Positions 21,871-29,834 of a DNA stretch of 32,636 bases are shown here, one piece after another (position 1 is the first letter of the stretch; every line of letters begins with the position of its first letter). Source of the DNA: an uncultured bacterium (GTDB taxonomy: Bacteria; Patescibacteriota; Minisyncoccia; Phycocordibacterales; UBA9973); NCBI GenBank assembly GCA_937895515.1, contig CALAYS010000207.1, positions 1 to 32,636 of the forward strand, in the 5' to 3' direction. A program made the position numbers and the translations under genes. The notes beneath the pieces were generated by a model. The model saw nothing but the letters and a program-made list of their open reading frames with translations, had not been told where the DNA came from and did no database searches.

Positions 21871-24800
21871 ATGAAAAGAATAAAATGGGTTTATAAATAT
21901 AAAACAATAATTTCTACAATTCTTATTGTAGCTTTGTTTGTAGAGCCATTTGTTTTTTTGCCTAAAGTTGGTATTAAATCTAACACTAATGAACCCGTAA
22001 AAATAATATCTCTTAATACGGCTTCTGCTCAAAGCGGAGGTCAAAATTCTAGTTTCTATAGTGGTGATGGTTCAAATTTTTCAGGTATTTCACAATGGGG
22101 GAATTCACAATTTATAAATAATCCTGATATTGCTAAAGCACTAAAGTCTTGTGCTAATCAAGTTCCTTCTTTCCAGAAAAAAATCATTGGTCTTTTTAAG
22201 AAAAAGAAGCAACTTCAAGATACGCCAACTACATCTGTAGCTCTTAAACCCAAAGCCTCAAATGTTTATGGATTAGGTAGTTCAGGTCAATGTGGGGGAT
22301 ATCAAGATAAATTTGCCAATAGCAATTCATATGGACTTTCTGATTTACAAAAAACATTATATACCACAGATGAAATAAATTCTTGTGACACTAGTAAAAC
22401 TGATGCAAATCCTTTACTTCTTGGTTCTAATGATCAAGAAATAAAAGTAACTGACCCAGGTTTAAATCTTAAGATTGATAATCTTGCTAATGATGCTGCA
22501 ATTACTAAAGAAAATACTACCGCTACAAAAGAAGCAGCTGAAGGTGAAAAGATTAGACACGAATGTATGGACAGTATTGCTTATGCGCTTAGTCGGCAAG
22601 CACTTGCTGGTATAACCCAAAGTACTGTTAACTGGATAGAAACCGGTAACTGGGATGACCCTTATTATATTAAAGAGCCTCATCAATTTTTTGAAAACCT
22701 AAAGAAGCAAACATTAAAACAAACATTAGGTAACTTGTATGACAAATCATTGGATAATTTAGCTCAAATAGGAGCAAATGCTGATTATCCATTCTTAGGT
22801 ACAACTTATCGTAATCTTTTAAATAGATATGCATCAGAAGATAATTTTGAGCAAGCCTCAAAATCAACACTGGGAGATTTCTTGATCCAAGTAAATGGGG
22901 GCTATCTTTCAAGTGTTTTAATGGGTGATAATGCTAATGCTTCTAAAGCTCAGGCTGTTGACAACTGGAGAAATGATTTTACCCAAGGTGGCTGGGGTGC
23001 ATGGCTTGAAGCTACACAAAAACCACAAAACAATAAAGCCGGGTCTGCTTTGATGACTGATGATTATCTTAGTAAAAAAATTGCAACCAAAGAAACAGAA
23101 GTTAAACAACAGCTTGATAATGGTAATGGATTTTTAAGTCAAACAAAATGTATTGAAGAAGAAGAAGTTATTCCTTCAAAATGTACCGAGTATACAGATT
23201 ACCAAGGTCAAAAAATCAAAGCCGAAGATGTTAATGTTGATGATCTTACAACAGGAGCTGTTACTTGTAGTAAAATAACTCCAGCTCAGACTATAATCCG
23301 TACTCGTGGTGTTACTGCAAAACCAAATGACCCAAATTGTAAAAAAACCGAAGTCGTAACCCCGGGTTCAATTATTGCTGAGAGAATGAAATTTGTTGCA
23401 ACAACAGATGTTAGACAGCTTGAACTAGCTGACCAATTTAACCAATCTTTAGGTGCAGTATTTACTGCAGCATTTAACCGTTTACAAACAGAAGGTTTGT
23501 CTTCTTTATCAAAAGATAAATATGGTGACTGGGAAGCCCAAGCTCGCAAACAATCATTTTTAGAAAAATATAATTCTCAATTCCAAAAAGTTGGAACATC
23601 AGGTTCTATTGAACCAAAACAATTAATTATTCGTCGCGAATCAACCGGCTATAGTTCAGGGGATTTTGATATAACTACTGATTTAGATGATCAACAAGTT
23701 GGTTGTGTTATTAACCCTGGTATTATAACTACTCAAACCCAATATATAGCTGAACTTGAAGCCGCTTTAAAAACAACAGTAAACCCTAAGACTAAAACCT
23801 ATAAAGATGGACCATTGCTCCAAATATTGCCAGCAATGGCTGAACTTGATTACTGTATTCCTGGGCCAACCCCAGACTGGGAACTTCTTGCAGATAACCG
23901 TGTTGAAGGTCTTTACAATACTTTGATTGATAATCCAATTCCATTTGTAAGGAAAAAAGATAATCCAGATTATTCAACTTATTATTCTTCATTTGCAAAA
24001 AAGATTTCTGAGCTTATCGTGGCTCAAAAAAAAGCAGATAATTTTCAAAATAATGCAAATATTGCCAATGGAGTACTAACTATTGCTGCTGGTATTTGTA
24101 CAGCCGTTTGTTCAACAGGTTATGGAGCAATAGTTGCTGCAGCAGTTGCTGTTGTTGGGGTTGTTTTAAAAGCTGTTGCTTGGAATAAAACCAAAAAAGC
24201 CAATGAAGAGCATGAACAATTTTCAAATGCCGCTGCAGAATTTGAAGAAGCTGCTGATTGGGCAATTGCAAATGAAGCTAGAATGTGGACTGATGAACAA
24301 ATAACAAATATGATCCAAGATTATAATTTGTTTAAACAAGAGACATATCAAAAATTTGGTGATGATAACAGTATTGCTGTTGCTAAAGAAGCTCGCCCAT
24401 TTATTAATTCACTTAATTCTTATGCTGAAAATACAAGAGTTCTTTTGGATGAATATCAAAATGAAATAATTGAATCTAAAAAAGATTTAACTGAATTAAA
24501 AGCAATCAAAGCTGAAGTTGATAAAATTAAAAAAGCAGCAACTGATAGAGCTCTCCAGATGGAAAAAGATTTGGAAATAAAGCGTGGTCTCCCAGCGGGC
24601 TCATTAAAAGGCACATTAACCGATGTACCGAAAGAATGTAAACCAACACCGATTCAATGCCCAGCCCCAAAGAAATCTAACGATCCAGTAATTGGTAGCA
24701 GTAATTTGATTAATAGTATTAATAATCTTGGGTTAGTTTCTGGGCTTGCTCCATCAGGTGGTACTGTAAATTCTATAAATTATAATATTCCCGCACCAAA

Positions 24801-25470
24801 AGTTCTTGATATTAGACCAAGTTCTAACTATACATATGTAACTAAAGGGGATAAAAGTATAAAAAGAACCGCAATTTCTTTTTCTGTAACAGAAAGTGTT
24901 ATTTCTGTTAAAGCGACTTGTCCTAACTATAGTCTTTATGTTAAAGATTGGTACCGAAAAGATTATCCTTTGATTAAAGATTTAGAAGTTTACGGTGGTG
25001 GAACTGATAATGGTCTTGATGGTGGAGTATTTATTTTAGATGGTGTTGTTTCTCCTGGGGATACTTGTGACCTTACCGTAACTGCTCCAACTAGTGTGTA
25101 TGTAAATGGTGTTCCACAAACAACAACATCAAAAGCTACATGTACAATAGACATTAGACCAGTGGACTATGTACTTTGTAAAGAATTTTTACCAAAAACA
25201 GTAACTAGCAAGACCCCAGAAATTATATATTTTACTGCAGATAAAATAAGTATTAAAAAAGGTGAATCTGTAAAATTACAATGGGAAATGACAAATGTGA
25301 CACATCCATATTTAACGACTACAACAAATTCAGCTTGTGTGAATGCAGATTGTTTCAATGATCCAAAAGATAGCGCAGTTGTTAGTCCTTATACAACCAC
25401 AACCTATATTCTTAGTTCAGGTATTAAAGGTACCGGTGTTAAACAGCAAATTACAATAACCGTTAAATAA
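21871..25470 (+). CDS. Large exported protein with C-terminal Ig-like domains, 1199 aa
   Basis: A signal or anchor helix (about 11-33) precedes a Ser/Gly/Gln-rich region. Residues about 200-700 form a long helical, partly cysteine-containing region (for example ECMDS, CIEEEE, CTEYTDY). A hydrophobic hairpin at about 731-770 (LTIAAGICTAVCSTGYGAIVAAAVAVVGVV, given in part) may span the membrane, followed by coiled coil (about 785-920). The final 85 residues look like a beta-sandwich domain (KISIKKGESVKLQWEMTNVT, then TTTTYIL), a type common at the ends of CPR surface proteins; a second beta-rich domain lies at about 985-1105. It resembles no conjugation or pilus protein closely enough to name. 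It is the centre of the four-gene envelope cluster. Confidence 0.82.
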   Translation: MKRIKWVYKYKTIISTILIVALFVEPFVFLPKVGIKSNTNEPVKIISLNTASAQSGGQNSSFYSGDGSNFSGISQWGNSQFINNPDIAKALKSCANQVPSFQKKIIGLFKKKKQLQDTPTTSVALKPKASNVYGLGSSGQCGGYQDKFANSNSYGLSDLQKTLYTTDEINSCDTSKTDANPLLLGSNDQEIKVTDPGLNLKIDNLANDAAITKENTTATKEAAEGEKIRHECMDSIAYALSRQALAGITQSTVNWIETGNWDDPYYIKEPHQFFENLKKQTLKQTLGNLYDKSLDNLAQIGANADYPFLGTTYRNLLNRYASEDNFEQASKSTLGDFLIQVNGGYLSSVLMGDNANASKAQAVDNWRNDFTQGGWGAWLEATQKPQNNKAGSALMTDDYLSKKIATKETEVKQQLDNGNGFLSQTKCIEEEEVIPSKCTEYTDYQGQKIKAEDVNVDDLTTGAVTCSKITPAQTIIRTRGVTAKPNDPNCKKTEVVTPGSIIAERMKFVATTDVRQLELADQFNQSLGAVFTAAFNRLQTEGLSSLSKDKYGDWEAQARKQSFLEKYNSQFQKVGTSGSIEPKQLIIRRESTGYSSGDFDITTDLDDQQVGCVINPGIITTQTQYIAELEAALKTTVNPKTKTYKDGPLLQILPAMAELDYCIPGPTPDWELLADNRVEGLYNTLIDNPIPFVRKKDNPDYSTYYSSFAKKISELIVAQKKADNFQNNANIANGVLTIAAGICTAVCSTGYGAIVAAAVAVVGVVLKAVAWNKTKKANEEHEQFSNAAAEFEEAADWAIANEARMWTDEQITNMIQDYNLFKQETYQKFGDDNSIAVAKEARPFINSLNSYAENTRVLLDEYQNEIIESKKDLTELKAIKAEVDKIKKAATDRALQMEKDLEIKRGLPAGSLKGTLTDVPKECKPTPIQCPAPKKSNDPVIGSSNLINSINNLGLVSGLAPSGGTVNSINYNIPAPKVLDIRPSSNYTYVTKGDKSIKRTAISFSVTESVISVKATCPNYSLYVKDWYRKDYPLIKDLEVYGGGTDNGLDGGVFILDGVVSPGDTCDLTVTAPTSVYVNGVPQTTTSKATCTIDIRPVDYVLCKEFLPKTVTSKTPEIIYFTADKISIKKGESVKLQWEMTNVTHPYLTTTTNSACVNADCFNDPKDSAVVSPYTTTTYILSSGIKGTGVKQQITITVK

Positions 25471-25477
25471 TAATTAT

Positions 25478-27202
25478 ATGAATAAATTTAACATCAAAAC
25501 CGCATTTGCAATTATTCTCATAATAATTTTTGTTATTGGAGCATATTTGTTATTCAAATCACCTAAACCTGGAACCAGTACAACTAATGTTGGAGATAAA
25601 GGATTCTTATCTTTCTTTGGGAATCGTGATACTAAACCAGTAGATGAGACAACTGTCCCTGGAGCAAAATCAGGGAATAAAAATAATACTGGTGATTTGC
25701 AAACAGGAGGCAACACTAATGGCACAGGAACAGATGGAAATGATAATAATGGCGGTTCAAATGGTAATAATTCTAATGGTAATGGGTCAGGTGGTAATAA
25801 CACTGGCGGTTCAAATGGCAATGGGTCTTCAGGAAATAATAATAATGGTACGGGAACAGGTAATGCTAATGGTAATGGTTCATTATCTATAAAATCAATC
25901 GGGACAAATCCAAATAATAATGGTGGTGGATCTAATGGAACCGGTGGTGTTGGCAGTGGGACTAATGGTAATGGTAGTACTGGTGGTAATTCTGGAAGTA
26001 GTGCTGGGGGTTTTAACGGAGGCGGTTCAAATGGTAATGGAGGAAATCCTGGAGGTAATACTGGATCAAGTAATGGTGGCGGTACTGGCGGAACAAATGG
26101 GTCAACTAACGGTAACGGTGGTTCAAATGGTACTGGCGGAACAAATGTTAACCCTAATGATCCTAAAACTTTTGTAACTACTGGTTGTCCAGCTAATAAT
26201 CCAAATTGTAATATCGTTTCTATTCCTACTGTTGACTGTACTCCACCTAAATTACCTTATACTGCAGAAGAAACAGAGCAATTAAAAAATTTAGTTGCTA
26301 GATTTTACAATATTGCGGCTGGTCTTAAAACCCAGGCTGATATTCAAAATGAAATTGATACAAGAGCGTCATATATTGAACTTGTAAACCAAGCGCATAC
26401 TTATACTGATCAATGTGTTGCTCAAATTAAAACTGCACAAAAAGATATTGATCTTGGTAAAAAAGCTTCTTTTGAACCACCCGCTTTGGATAATAACCCA
26501 AGATGGAACCCTTATTTATCTATAAAGTTTTTATCAACACTGCCAGCTAGTAAAAATGCAATTGCTGAACTTAATAATCAAATAACTGGTTATACAAATC
26601 AGCTTGAATTATATGATGCTCAAATATCTTTGTTAAAAAGTATGAAGAATCTTAATCCCGCTCAAACAGAACTATTGAATATAAAAATTCCAGAAAGAAA
26701 AGCTCTTGCCTTAAAAAAGAAAGCTGAAGCTAAACAAAAACTAGCCGATGTACAAGGTGGTAATGGTGCCGGCAGGAAATTACTTGAAGGAACATTTTTC
26801 CCAGAAAAAGAAAAAAGAGATAAAACATCAAATGGTAATTTTGTTGATATTGAAACTGGTGAGATTACTTCAGACTTCAAAAAAGCAAGCTATCTTGCAG
26901 ATTATATGGTACCTTCAAGACTTAATGATGACTGGGACAGAAGAAATAGATTATTCTTTATGATTAAAGATAGAATCAATGCAACATCTAATTTCTGGTG
27001 TAATTGTGATGGTAATAATCAACCTTGGGCAATATTTTATTTCTTCCAGGGTACAGTCGAGTCCGATATCAATAACCCTCTTCAATGGTTATTGACTGAT
27101 AGACCTAGAATTATTGGTCAAACAGATGATGATAAAAATGCTAGTGGTGTAAAGAACTTCCATAGACTACAACAGCTTGAAGATGCACTAGGAATTTGGT
27201 AA
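25478..27202 (+). CDS. Membrane-anchored protein with a long Gly/Asn/Ser linker, 574 aa
   Basis: An N-terminal membrane helix (about 8-24) is followed by a striking low-complexity stretch (about 65-225) made almost only of Gly, Asn, Ser and Thr. The exported C-terminal half has paired cysteines near 235-255 (TGCPANNPNC and VDCTPP), a coiled-coil region (about 265-425), and a final domain with CNCDGNNQPW and many aromatics. No family recognised. The linker is long enough to place the folded part well away from the membrane. It starts 7 bases after the 1199-aa gene, so it is probably in the same transcript, and a terminator follows. Confidence 0.8.
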   Translation: MNKFNIKTAFAIILIIIFVIGAYLLFKSPKPGTSTTNVGDKGFLSFFGNRDTKPVDETTVPGAKSGNKNNTGDLQTGGNTNGTGTDGNDNNGGSNGNNSNGNGSGGNNTGGSNGNGSSGNNNNGTGTGNANGNGSLSIKSIGTNPNNNGGGSNGTGGVGSGTNGNGSTGGNSGSSAGGFNGGGSNGNGGNPGGNTGSSNGGGTGGTNGSTNGNGGSNGTGGTNVNPNDPKTFVTTGCPANNPNCNIVSIPTVDCTPPKLPYTAEETEQLKNLVARFYNIAAGLKTQADIQNEIDTRASYIELVNQAHTYTDQCVAQIKTAQKDIDLGKKASFEPPALDNNPRWNPYLSIKFLSTLPASKNAIAELNNQITGYTNQLELYDAQISLLKSMKNLNPAQTELLNIKIPERKALALKKKAEAKQKLADVQGGNGAGRKLLEGTFFPEKEKRDKTSNGNFVDIETGEITSDFKKASYLADYMVPSRLNDDWDRRNRLFFMIKDRINATSNFWCNCDGNNQPWAIFYFFQGTVESDINNPLQWLLTDRPRIIGQTDDDKNASGVKNFHRLQQLEDALGIW

Positions 27203-27220
27203 AAAATTGTAAATATCTCT

Positions 27221-27260
27221 CAAATCCGTAGATTATCTCTACGGATTTGATTTTTATTTT
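27221..27260 (+). terminator. Terminator of the envelope cluster
   Basis: Perfect 12-bp stem 27221-27232 with 27238-27249 around TTATC, followed by ATTTTTATTTT. Confidence 0.88.
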
Positions 27261-27266
27261 AATTAT

Positions 27267-27277
27267 GCTATTATAAT
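27267..27277 (+). promoter_or_regulatory. rplS promoter -10 region
   Basis: TGCTATTATAAT contains overlapping boxes TATTAT (27269-27274, with a TGn extension) and TATAAT (27272-27277), 8 or 5 bases before the ATG. Confidence 0.55.
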
Positions 27278-27282
27278 CAAAT

Positions 27283-27678
27283 ATGAATACAGGTAATATT
27301 ACACTTTCTCCGGTTGATTTGGAGGCCCGAGCTAAACTTGATTTTGCATCAGGGGACACTATTCGTGTTTGGACAAAAATTGTTGAAAAAGGTAAAACAC
27401 GATTACAAGCATTTGAAGGATTAGTCTTAGCAAGAAAACATGGTACTTCTCAAGGTGCTAGTTTTACTGTACGCAAAGTTTCAAATACTATTGGAGTTGA
27501 AAGAATCTTTCCACTTTACTCACCATTGATTGATTCTGTTGAAGTCGTTAAACATGCTCGTACACGTCAAAGTAAACTTTACTACATCCGTGACAAAGCT
27601 GTTAAAGATGTTCGCAAGCGTCTTAAAAAGGCTAAAATTGCTGCAAATGAAGAAGTTGTAGCTGAAACTGAAGAATAA
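27283..27678 (+). CDS. rplS: Large ribosomal subunit protein bL19
   Basis: The protein (131 aa) shows the bL19 core: FASGDTIRVWTKIVEKGKTRLQ (given here only in part as FASGDTIRVW), FEGLVLARK, the SFTVRKVSNTIGVERIFPL region, and KLYYIRD near the end. bL19 sits at the subunit interface of the 70S ribosome. A basic and then acidic tail follows (KRLKKAKIAANEEVVAETEE, a short extension beyond the usual 115 residues or so). It is flanked by terminators on both sides and so expressed alone; the usual partners rpsP, rimM and trmD are not adjacent. Confidence 0.97.
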   Translation: MNTGNITLSPVDLEARAKLDFASGDTIRVWTKIVEKGKTRLQAFEGLVLARKHGTSQGASFTVRKVSNTIGVERIFPLYSPLIDSVEVVKHARTRQSKLYYIRDKAVKDVRKRLKKAKIAANEEVVAETEE

Positions 27679-27684
27679 TGTTAA

Positions 27685-27718
27685 TAAATAACCCTACAAA
27701 TTTTTGTAGGGTTATTTA
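27685..27718 (+). terminator. rplS terminator
   Basis: Inverted repeat 27685-27700 with 27703-27718 (TAAATAACCCTAC stem), just after the TAA stop. Confidence 0.85.
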
Positions 27719-27721
27719 TAT

Positions 27722-27729
27722 GGTATACT
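27722..27729 (+). promoter_or_regulatory. Extended -10 promoter of the peptidoglycan-binding gene
   Basis: TGGTATACT with TATACT at 27724-27729, 7 bases before the ATG. Confidence 0.55.
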
Positions 27730-27736
27730 AATATAT

Positions 27737-28168
27737 ATGAAGAAAATATATTTTATTTCAACAATAGCTTTGGCTCTTGTTATGAGTAGTGGGTTTGTTT
27801 TTGCTCAAGTTAAACCAAGTAACTTAAATTGTAAGCTTGCTCAAAATGCTGACAATGAATGGTGCGAGATGGAAAAAGGTAGCTCTGGGTCATATGAGTA
27901 TTCTAATGAAGAACTCCCATCTGTTGGTCCTTCTACTTGTGAATTATTTACCAAAGTTCCTGTATATAAAGCAAAAGGTGAAGATGTAAAAACATTACAA
28001 ACTATTCTTTTAGAAAATACTCCTAAATTAAAAGTTGATGGATCATTTGGTCCTAAAACCAAAGCCGCATTAATTGCTTATCAAAAAGCAAATGATTTAA
28101 CTCCAAGTGGTAAAGTTGATGATGAAACACTTGAATTTATGCAGGATACTGCAAATTGTCTTGATTAA
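27737..28168 (+). CDS. Secreted peptidoglycan-binding domain protein, 143 aa
   Basis: A signal peptide (residues 1-23, ending VFA-Q) leads to an exported protein. Residues about 78-138 form a PG_binding_1 domain, with GEDVKTLQTIL, VDGSFGPKTKAALIAYQKAN and LTPSGKVDDETL, the usual three-helix pattern that binds cell-wall peptidoglycan. Four cysteines (near 32, 43, 68 and 141) may form two disulfides. There is no catalytic domain, so it is probably a wall-anchored accessory or binding protein. It is a single gene between two terminators. Confidence 0.9.
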   Translation: MKKIYFISTIALALVMSSGFVFAQVKPSNLNCKLAQNADNEWCEMEKGSSGSYEYSNEELPSVGPSTCELFTKVPVYKAKGEDVKTLQTILLENTPKLKVDGSFGPKTKAALIAYQKANDLTPSGKVDDETLEFMQDTANCLD

Positions 28169-28183
28169 AAAATAAATTTAAAT

Positions 28184-28220
28184 AATAAAAACCGGAATTG
28201 ATTCCGGTTTTTATTTTTGG
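28184..28220 (+). terminator. Terminator after the peptidoglycan-binding gene
   Basis: Inverted repeat 28184-28198 with 28201-28215 (AAAAACCGGAAT arm), followed by TTTTT. Confidence 0.88.
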
Positions 28221-28244
28221 TCACAAATATTTTTAACAGTCTTG

Positions 28245-28328
28245 TGCCCAAGGGGAGACTTGAACTCCCACGCCCTTGCGAGCACTACCACCTCAAGGTA
28301 GCTTGTCTACCAGTTTCAACACCTGGGC
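28245..28328 (-). tRNA. tRNA-Leu (anticodon GAG)
   Basis: Read on the minus strand the 84-nt gene starts GCCCAGG and ends CCTTGGGCA. The acceptor stem pairs over 7 bp with one G-U. The anticodon stem CTACC/GGTAG encloses TTGAGGT, giving anticodon GAG. A long variable arm (GCTC-GCAA-GGGC) makes it class II, as expected for leucine. The T arm is GGGAG-TTCAAGT-CTCCC. The 3' CCA is not encoded (the genome reads ACAAG), so a CCA-adding enzyme is needed. Confidence 0.96.
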
Positions 28329-28343
28329 ATTTGTTATTTGTGT

Positions 28344-28371
28344 ATTATACAGTCCAAAATACTTTTATCAA
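28344..28371 (-). promoter_or_regulatory. tRNA-Leu promoter
   Basis: On the minus strand TTGATA (28366-28371), 16 bases, TATAAT (28344-28349), 15 bases upstream of the tRNA 5' end. It is divergent from the promoter of the 28398 gene. Confidence 0.75.
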
Positions 28372-28381
28372 GTTTTATATG

Positions 28382-28390
28382 TGCTATAAT
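28382..28390 (+). promoter_or_regulatory. Extended -10 promoter of the 28398 gene
   Basis: TGCTATAAT with TATAAT at 28385-28390, 7 bases before the ATG. Confidence 0.65.
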
Positions 28391-28397
28391 TTAATTA

Positions 28398-29519
28398 ATG
28401 ATAACTGATCAAATAATAAATTATATTAAAGACCAACTTACTCGTGGAGTTTCTCGCGATAAAATTCGCACAAATCTTTTAGCTGCGGGTTGGGAAGAAG
28501 TTGATATCAAGCAAGCTTTTTCTTTTGCTGAACCTAATAGTCAGCCAGCCGTATTAAAAATCGCTCCATCTTTTGCAGTCTCTGATGATATGGAAAAAGA
28601 ATCTTCAGTTGATAAAGCTAGTTTAACTAAAAATGATGAACCTTATGTTCCAATACTTAAAAAGGATCCTCAGCCAAATCCTGTTTATACTAATCCTACT
28701 GTAAATGAAACAAAACCAATAGAACCAGCTGTACAACCAACAGTGCAACCTGCTGTAAGTCCAATAAATCCTACAAATCCAGTACGACCAGACTCTGTAT
28801 CTCAACCTATAAATCAATTTCAAAATCAAACACTAAACCAATCTCAACCATTAACTCAAAACAATAATCAACCGACAAATAGTATTTTAGTTGTTCGTAA
28901 AAATCCAAATGATGTTCTTAAAAACTTTGGAGGTGAAGGTCAAATCACAAAACCAAAAGCTTCTGGTATTCTAAAAAGTATTGCAATATTTTTAGCAATA
29001 ATTGTAGTTATTGGTAATGCTTTTGTTTGGTTATATGTTTTTCCTAAAATTGATAAAACCCAAAATCAAAAAATGGCGGTAGATGTTTTAAACAAAGGTA
29101 TAGAAAAACAAGTTGCCCGAGGTGAAGTTACTCCAAATCCTGATTCTCAAATGCCTAATGATATTAGTCCTGTAGATGCATTAAAAAATCCAAGTATTAC
29201 ATTTAAAAACGCAACAGCCGCATATTTTACAAAAAATAATAGTTACGGAAATACTGCAATATTGTTTAGCTCATGTACAACACCAAATACAGTTTTTGTA
29301 GACCCAGCTGTTAAAAATGCATTGGATCAAATTTCTGCTATTAGTAAAGGATTTCCTTATTGTTCATTGGCAACTGATGACGCTACAAAGAAAAACAGAA
29401 TGACCTCGTATTTAGTTTATCTACCTATGGGTGAAGCTGGATATTGTATTGATTCAACTGGGGCAAGTATTGTTGTTACTAAAAAACCAACTGGTACTAG
29501 TTGTGTTAGCGGGCTATAA
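28398..29519 (+). CDS. Membrane protein with CPR-type N-terminal helical domain and pilin-like tail, 373 aa
   Basis: Residues 1-42 form a compact helical domain (IKDQLTRGVSRDKI then LLAAGWEEVDIKQAF) of a kind very common at the cytoplasmic N-terminus of CPR membrane proteins. A Pro/Asn/Gln-rich disordered linker (about 45-165) follows, then one membrane helix (about 190-215). The exported C-terminal 150 residues contain four cysteines and a segment like the variable part of type IV pilins (AAYFTKNNSYG, SCTTP, GYCIDSTG). The membrane helix is internal, so it is not a classic pilin precursor. Function is unknown; a surface or pilus-related role is possible. Confidence 0.8.
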   Translation: MITDQIINYIKDQLTRGVSRDKIRTNLLAAGWEEVDIKQAFSFAEPNSQPAVLKIAPSFAVSDDMEKESSVDKASLTKNDEPYVPILKKDPQPNPVYTNPTVNETKPIEPAVQPTVQPAVSPINPTNPVRPDSVSQPINQFQNQTLNQSQPLTQNNNQPTNSILVVRKNPNDVLKNFGGEGQITKPKASGILKSIAIFLAIIVVIGNAFVWLYVFPKIDKTQNQKMAVDVLNKGIEKQVARGEVTPNPDSQMPNDISPVDALKNPSITFKNATAAYFTKNNSYGNTAILFSSCTTPNTVFVDPAVKNALDQISAISKGFPYCSLATDDATKKNRMTSYLVYLPMGEAGYCIDSTGASIVVTKKPTGTSCVSGL

Positions 29520-29530
29520 AACTAAATAAT

Positions 29531-29558
29531 TTGAAAAAATCGAATATTATGTTATATT
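29531..29558 (+). promoter_or_regulatory. tRNA-His promoter
   Basis: TTGAAA (29531-29536), 16 bases, TATATT (29553-29558) with a TGT extension, 16 bases before the tRNA. Confidence 0.65.
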
Positions 29559-29574
29559 CCTTATGTGCTCATAT

Positions 29575-29647
29575 GGGGATTATGGTGTAACGGTTAACAC
29601 TGAGGTTTGTGGAACCTTCAATCTGGGTTCGATTCCCAGTAGTCCCC
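29575..29647 (+). tRNA. tRNA-His (anticodon GTG)
   Basis: The acceptor strand GGGGATTA pairs with TAGTCCCC, and the extra pair G-1:C73 that marks histidine tRNA is encoded (29575 with 29647). The D stem is GTGT/ACAC, the anticodon stem GAGGT/ACCTT encloses TTGTGGA with anticodon GTG, and the T arm is CTGGG-TTCGATT-CCCAG. The genome continues CAG after C73, so CCA is not encoded. Confidence 0.96.
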
Positions 29648-29650
29648 CAG

Positions 29651-29676
29651 AAAAAAGACCTGAGAGGGTCTTTTTT
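29651..29676 (+). terminator. tRNA-His terminator
   Basis: Stem AAAAAAGACC/GGTCTTTTTT around TGAGAG. The stem can extend past a CAG bulge because TAGTCCCC of the tRNA 3' end is complementary to GGGGACTA at 29677-29684. Confidence 0.85.
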
Positions 29677-29809
29677 GGGGACTAAGAAAGATATGGGATA
29701 TCTTTCGTCTGGGAAGCGAAAAGCTTTTGCTTATTTTTGAGAAATTTTATTTTGAAAAAATGCAAAAGGTATACAGTTCCTGTAAGGAAAGATTCCCAGT
29801 AGTCCCCCA
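29677..29809 (+). repeat. tRNA-His-derived folded element with duplicated tRNA 3' end
   Basis: The 19 bases at 29791-29809 repeat exactly the 3' end of tRNA-His at 29631-29649, a distance of 160. The element starts with GGGGACTA (29677-29684), which resembles the tRNA 5' strand GGGGATTA and pairs perfectly with TAGTCCCC at 29800-29807. Inside are a perfect 9-bp hairpin (29686-29694 with 29698-29706) and a 7-bp helix CTGGGAA/TTCCCAG (29709-29715 with 29793-29799). There is no anticodon arm or local T arm. It may be a tRNA-derived pseudo-RNA, or the remains of an attachment site. Confidence 0.65.
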
Positions 29810-29819
29810 AATACATAAA

Positions 29820-29828
29820 TGATATAAT
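29820..29828 (+). promoter_or_regulatory. Extended -10 promoter of the HTTM-DCC gene
   Basis: TGATATAAT with TATAAT at 29823-29828, 6 bases before the ATG. Confidence 0.65.
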
Positions 29829-29834
29829 CATTTT

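Noticed and set aside
25474..25821. Minus-strand frame of 115 codons rich in Pro and Leu opposite the Gly/Asn-rich gene
   Set aside because: It is the reverse of the low-complexity linker, and the plus-strand frame is longer, has a membrane helix and fits the operon.
20605..27202. Type IV secretion or conjugation operon
   Set aside because: Order and exported nature are suggestive, but no VirB4, VirD4, VirB6 or pilin signature can be seen in the four proteins.
28217..28408. 63-codon plus-strand frame containing LVPKGRLELPRPCEHYHLK
   Set aside because: It lies across the antisense of tRNA-Leu; this is a frequent false frame made by that tRNA.
29677..29809. tmRNA (ssrA) or a complete second tRNA
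   Set aside because: The acceptor-like helix is there, but there is no local T arm, no anticodon arm and no room for a tag-coding part and pseudoknots.
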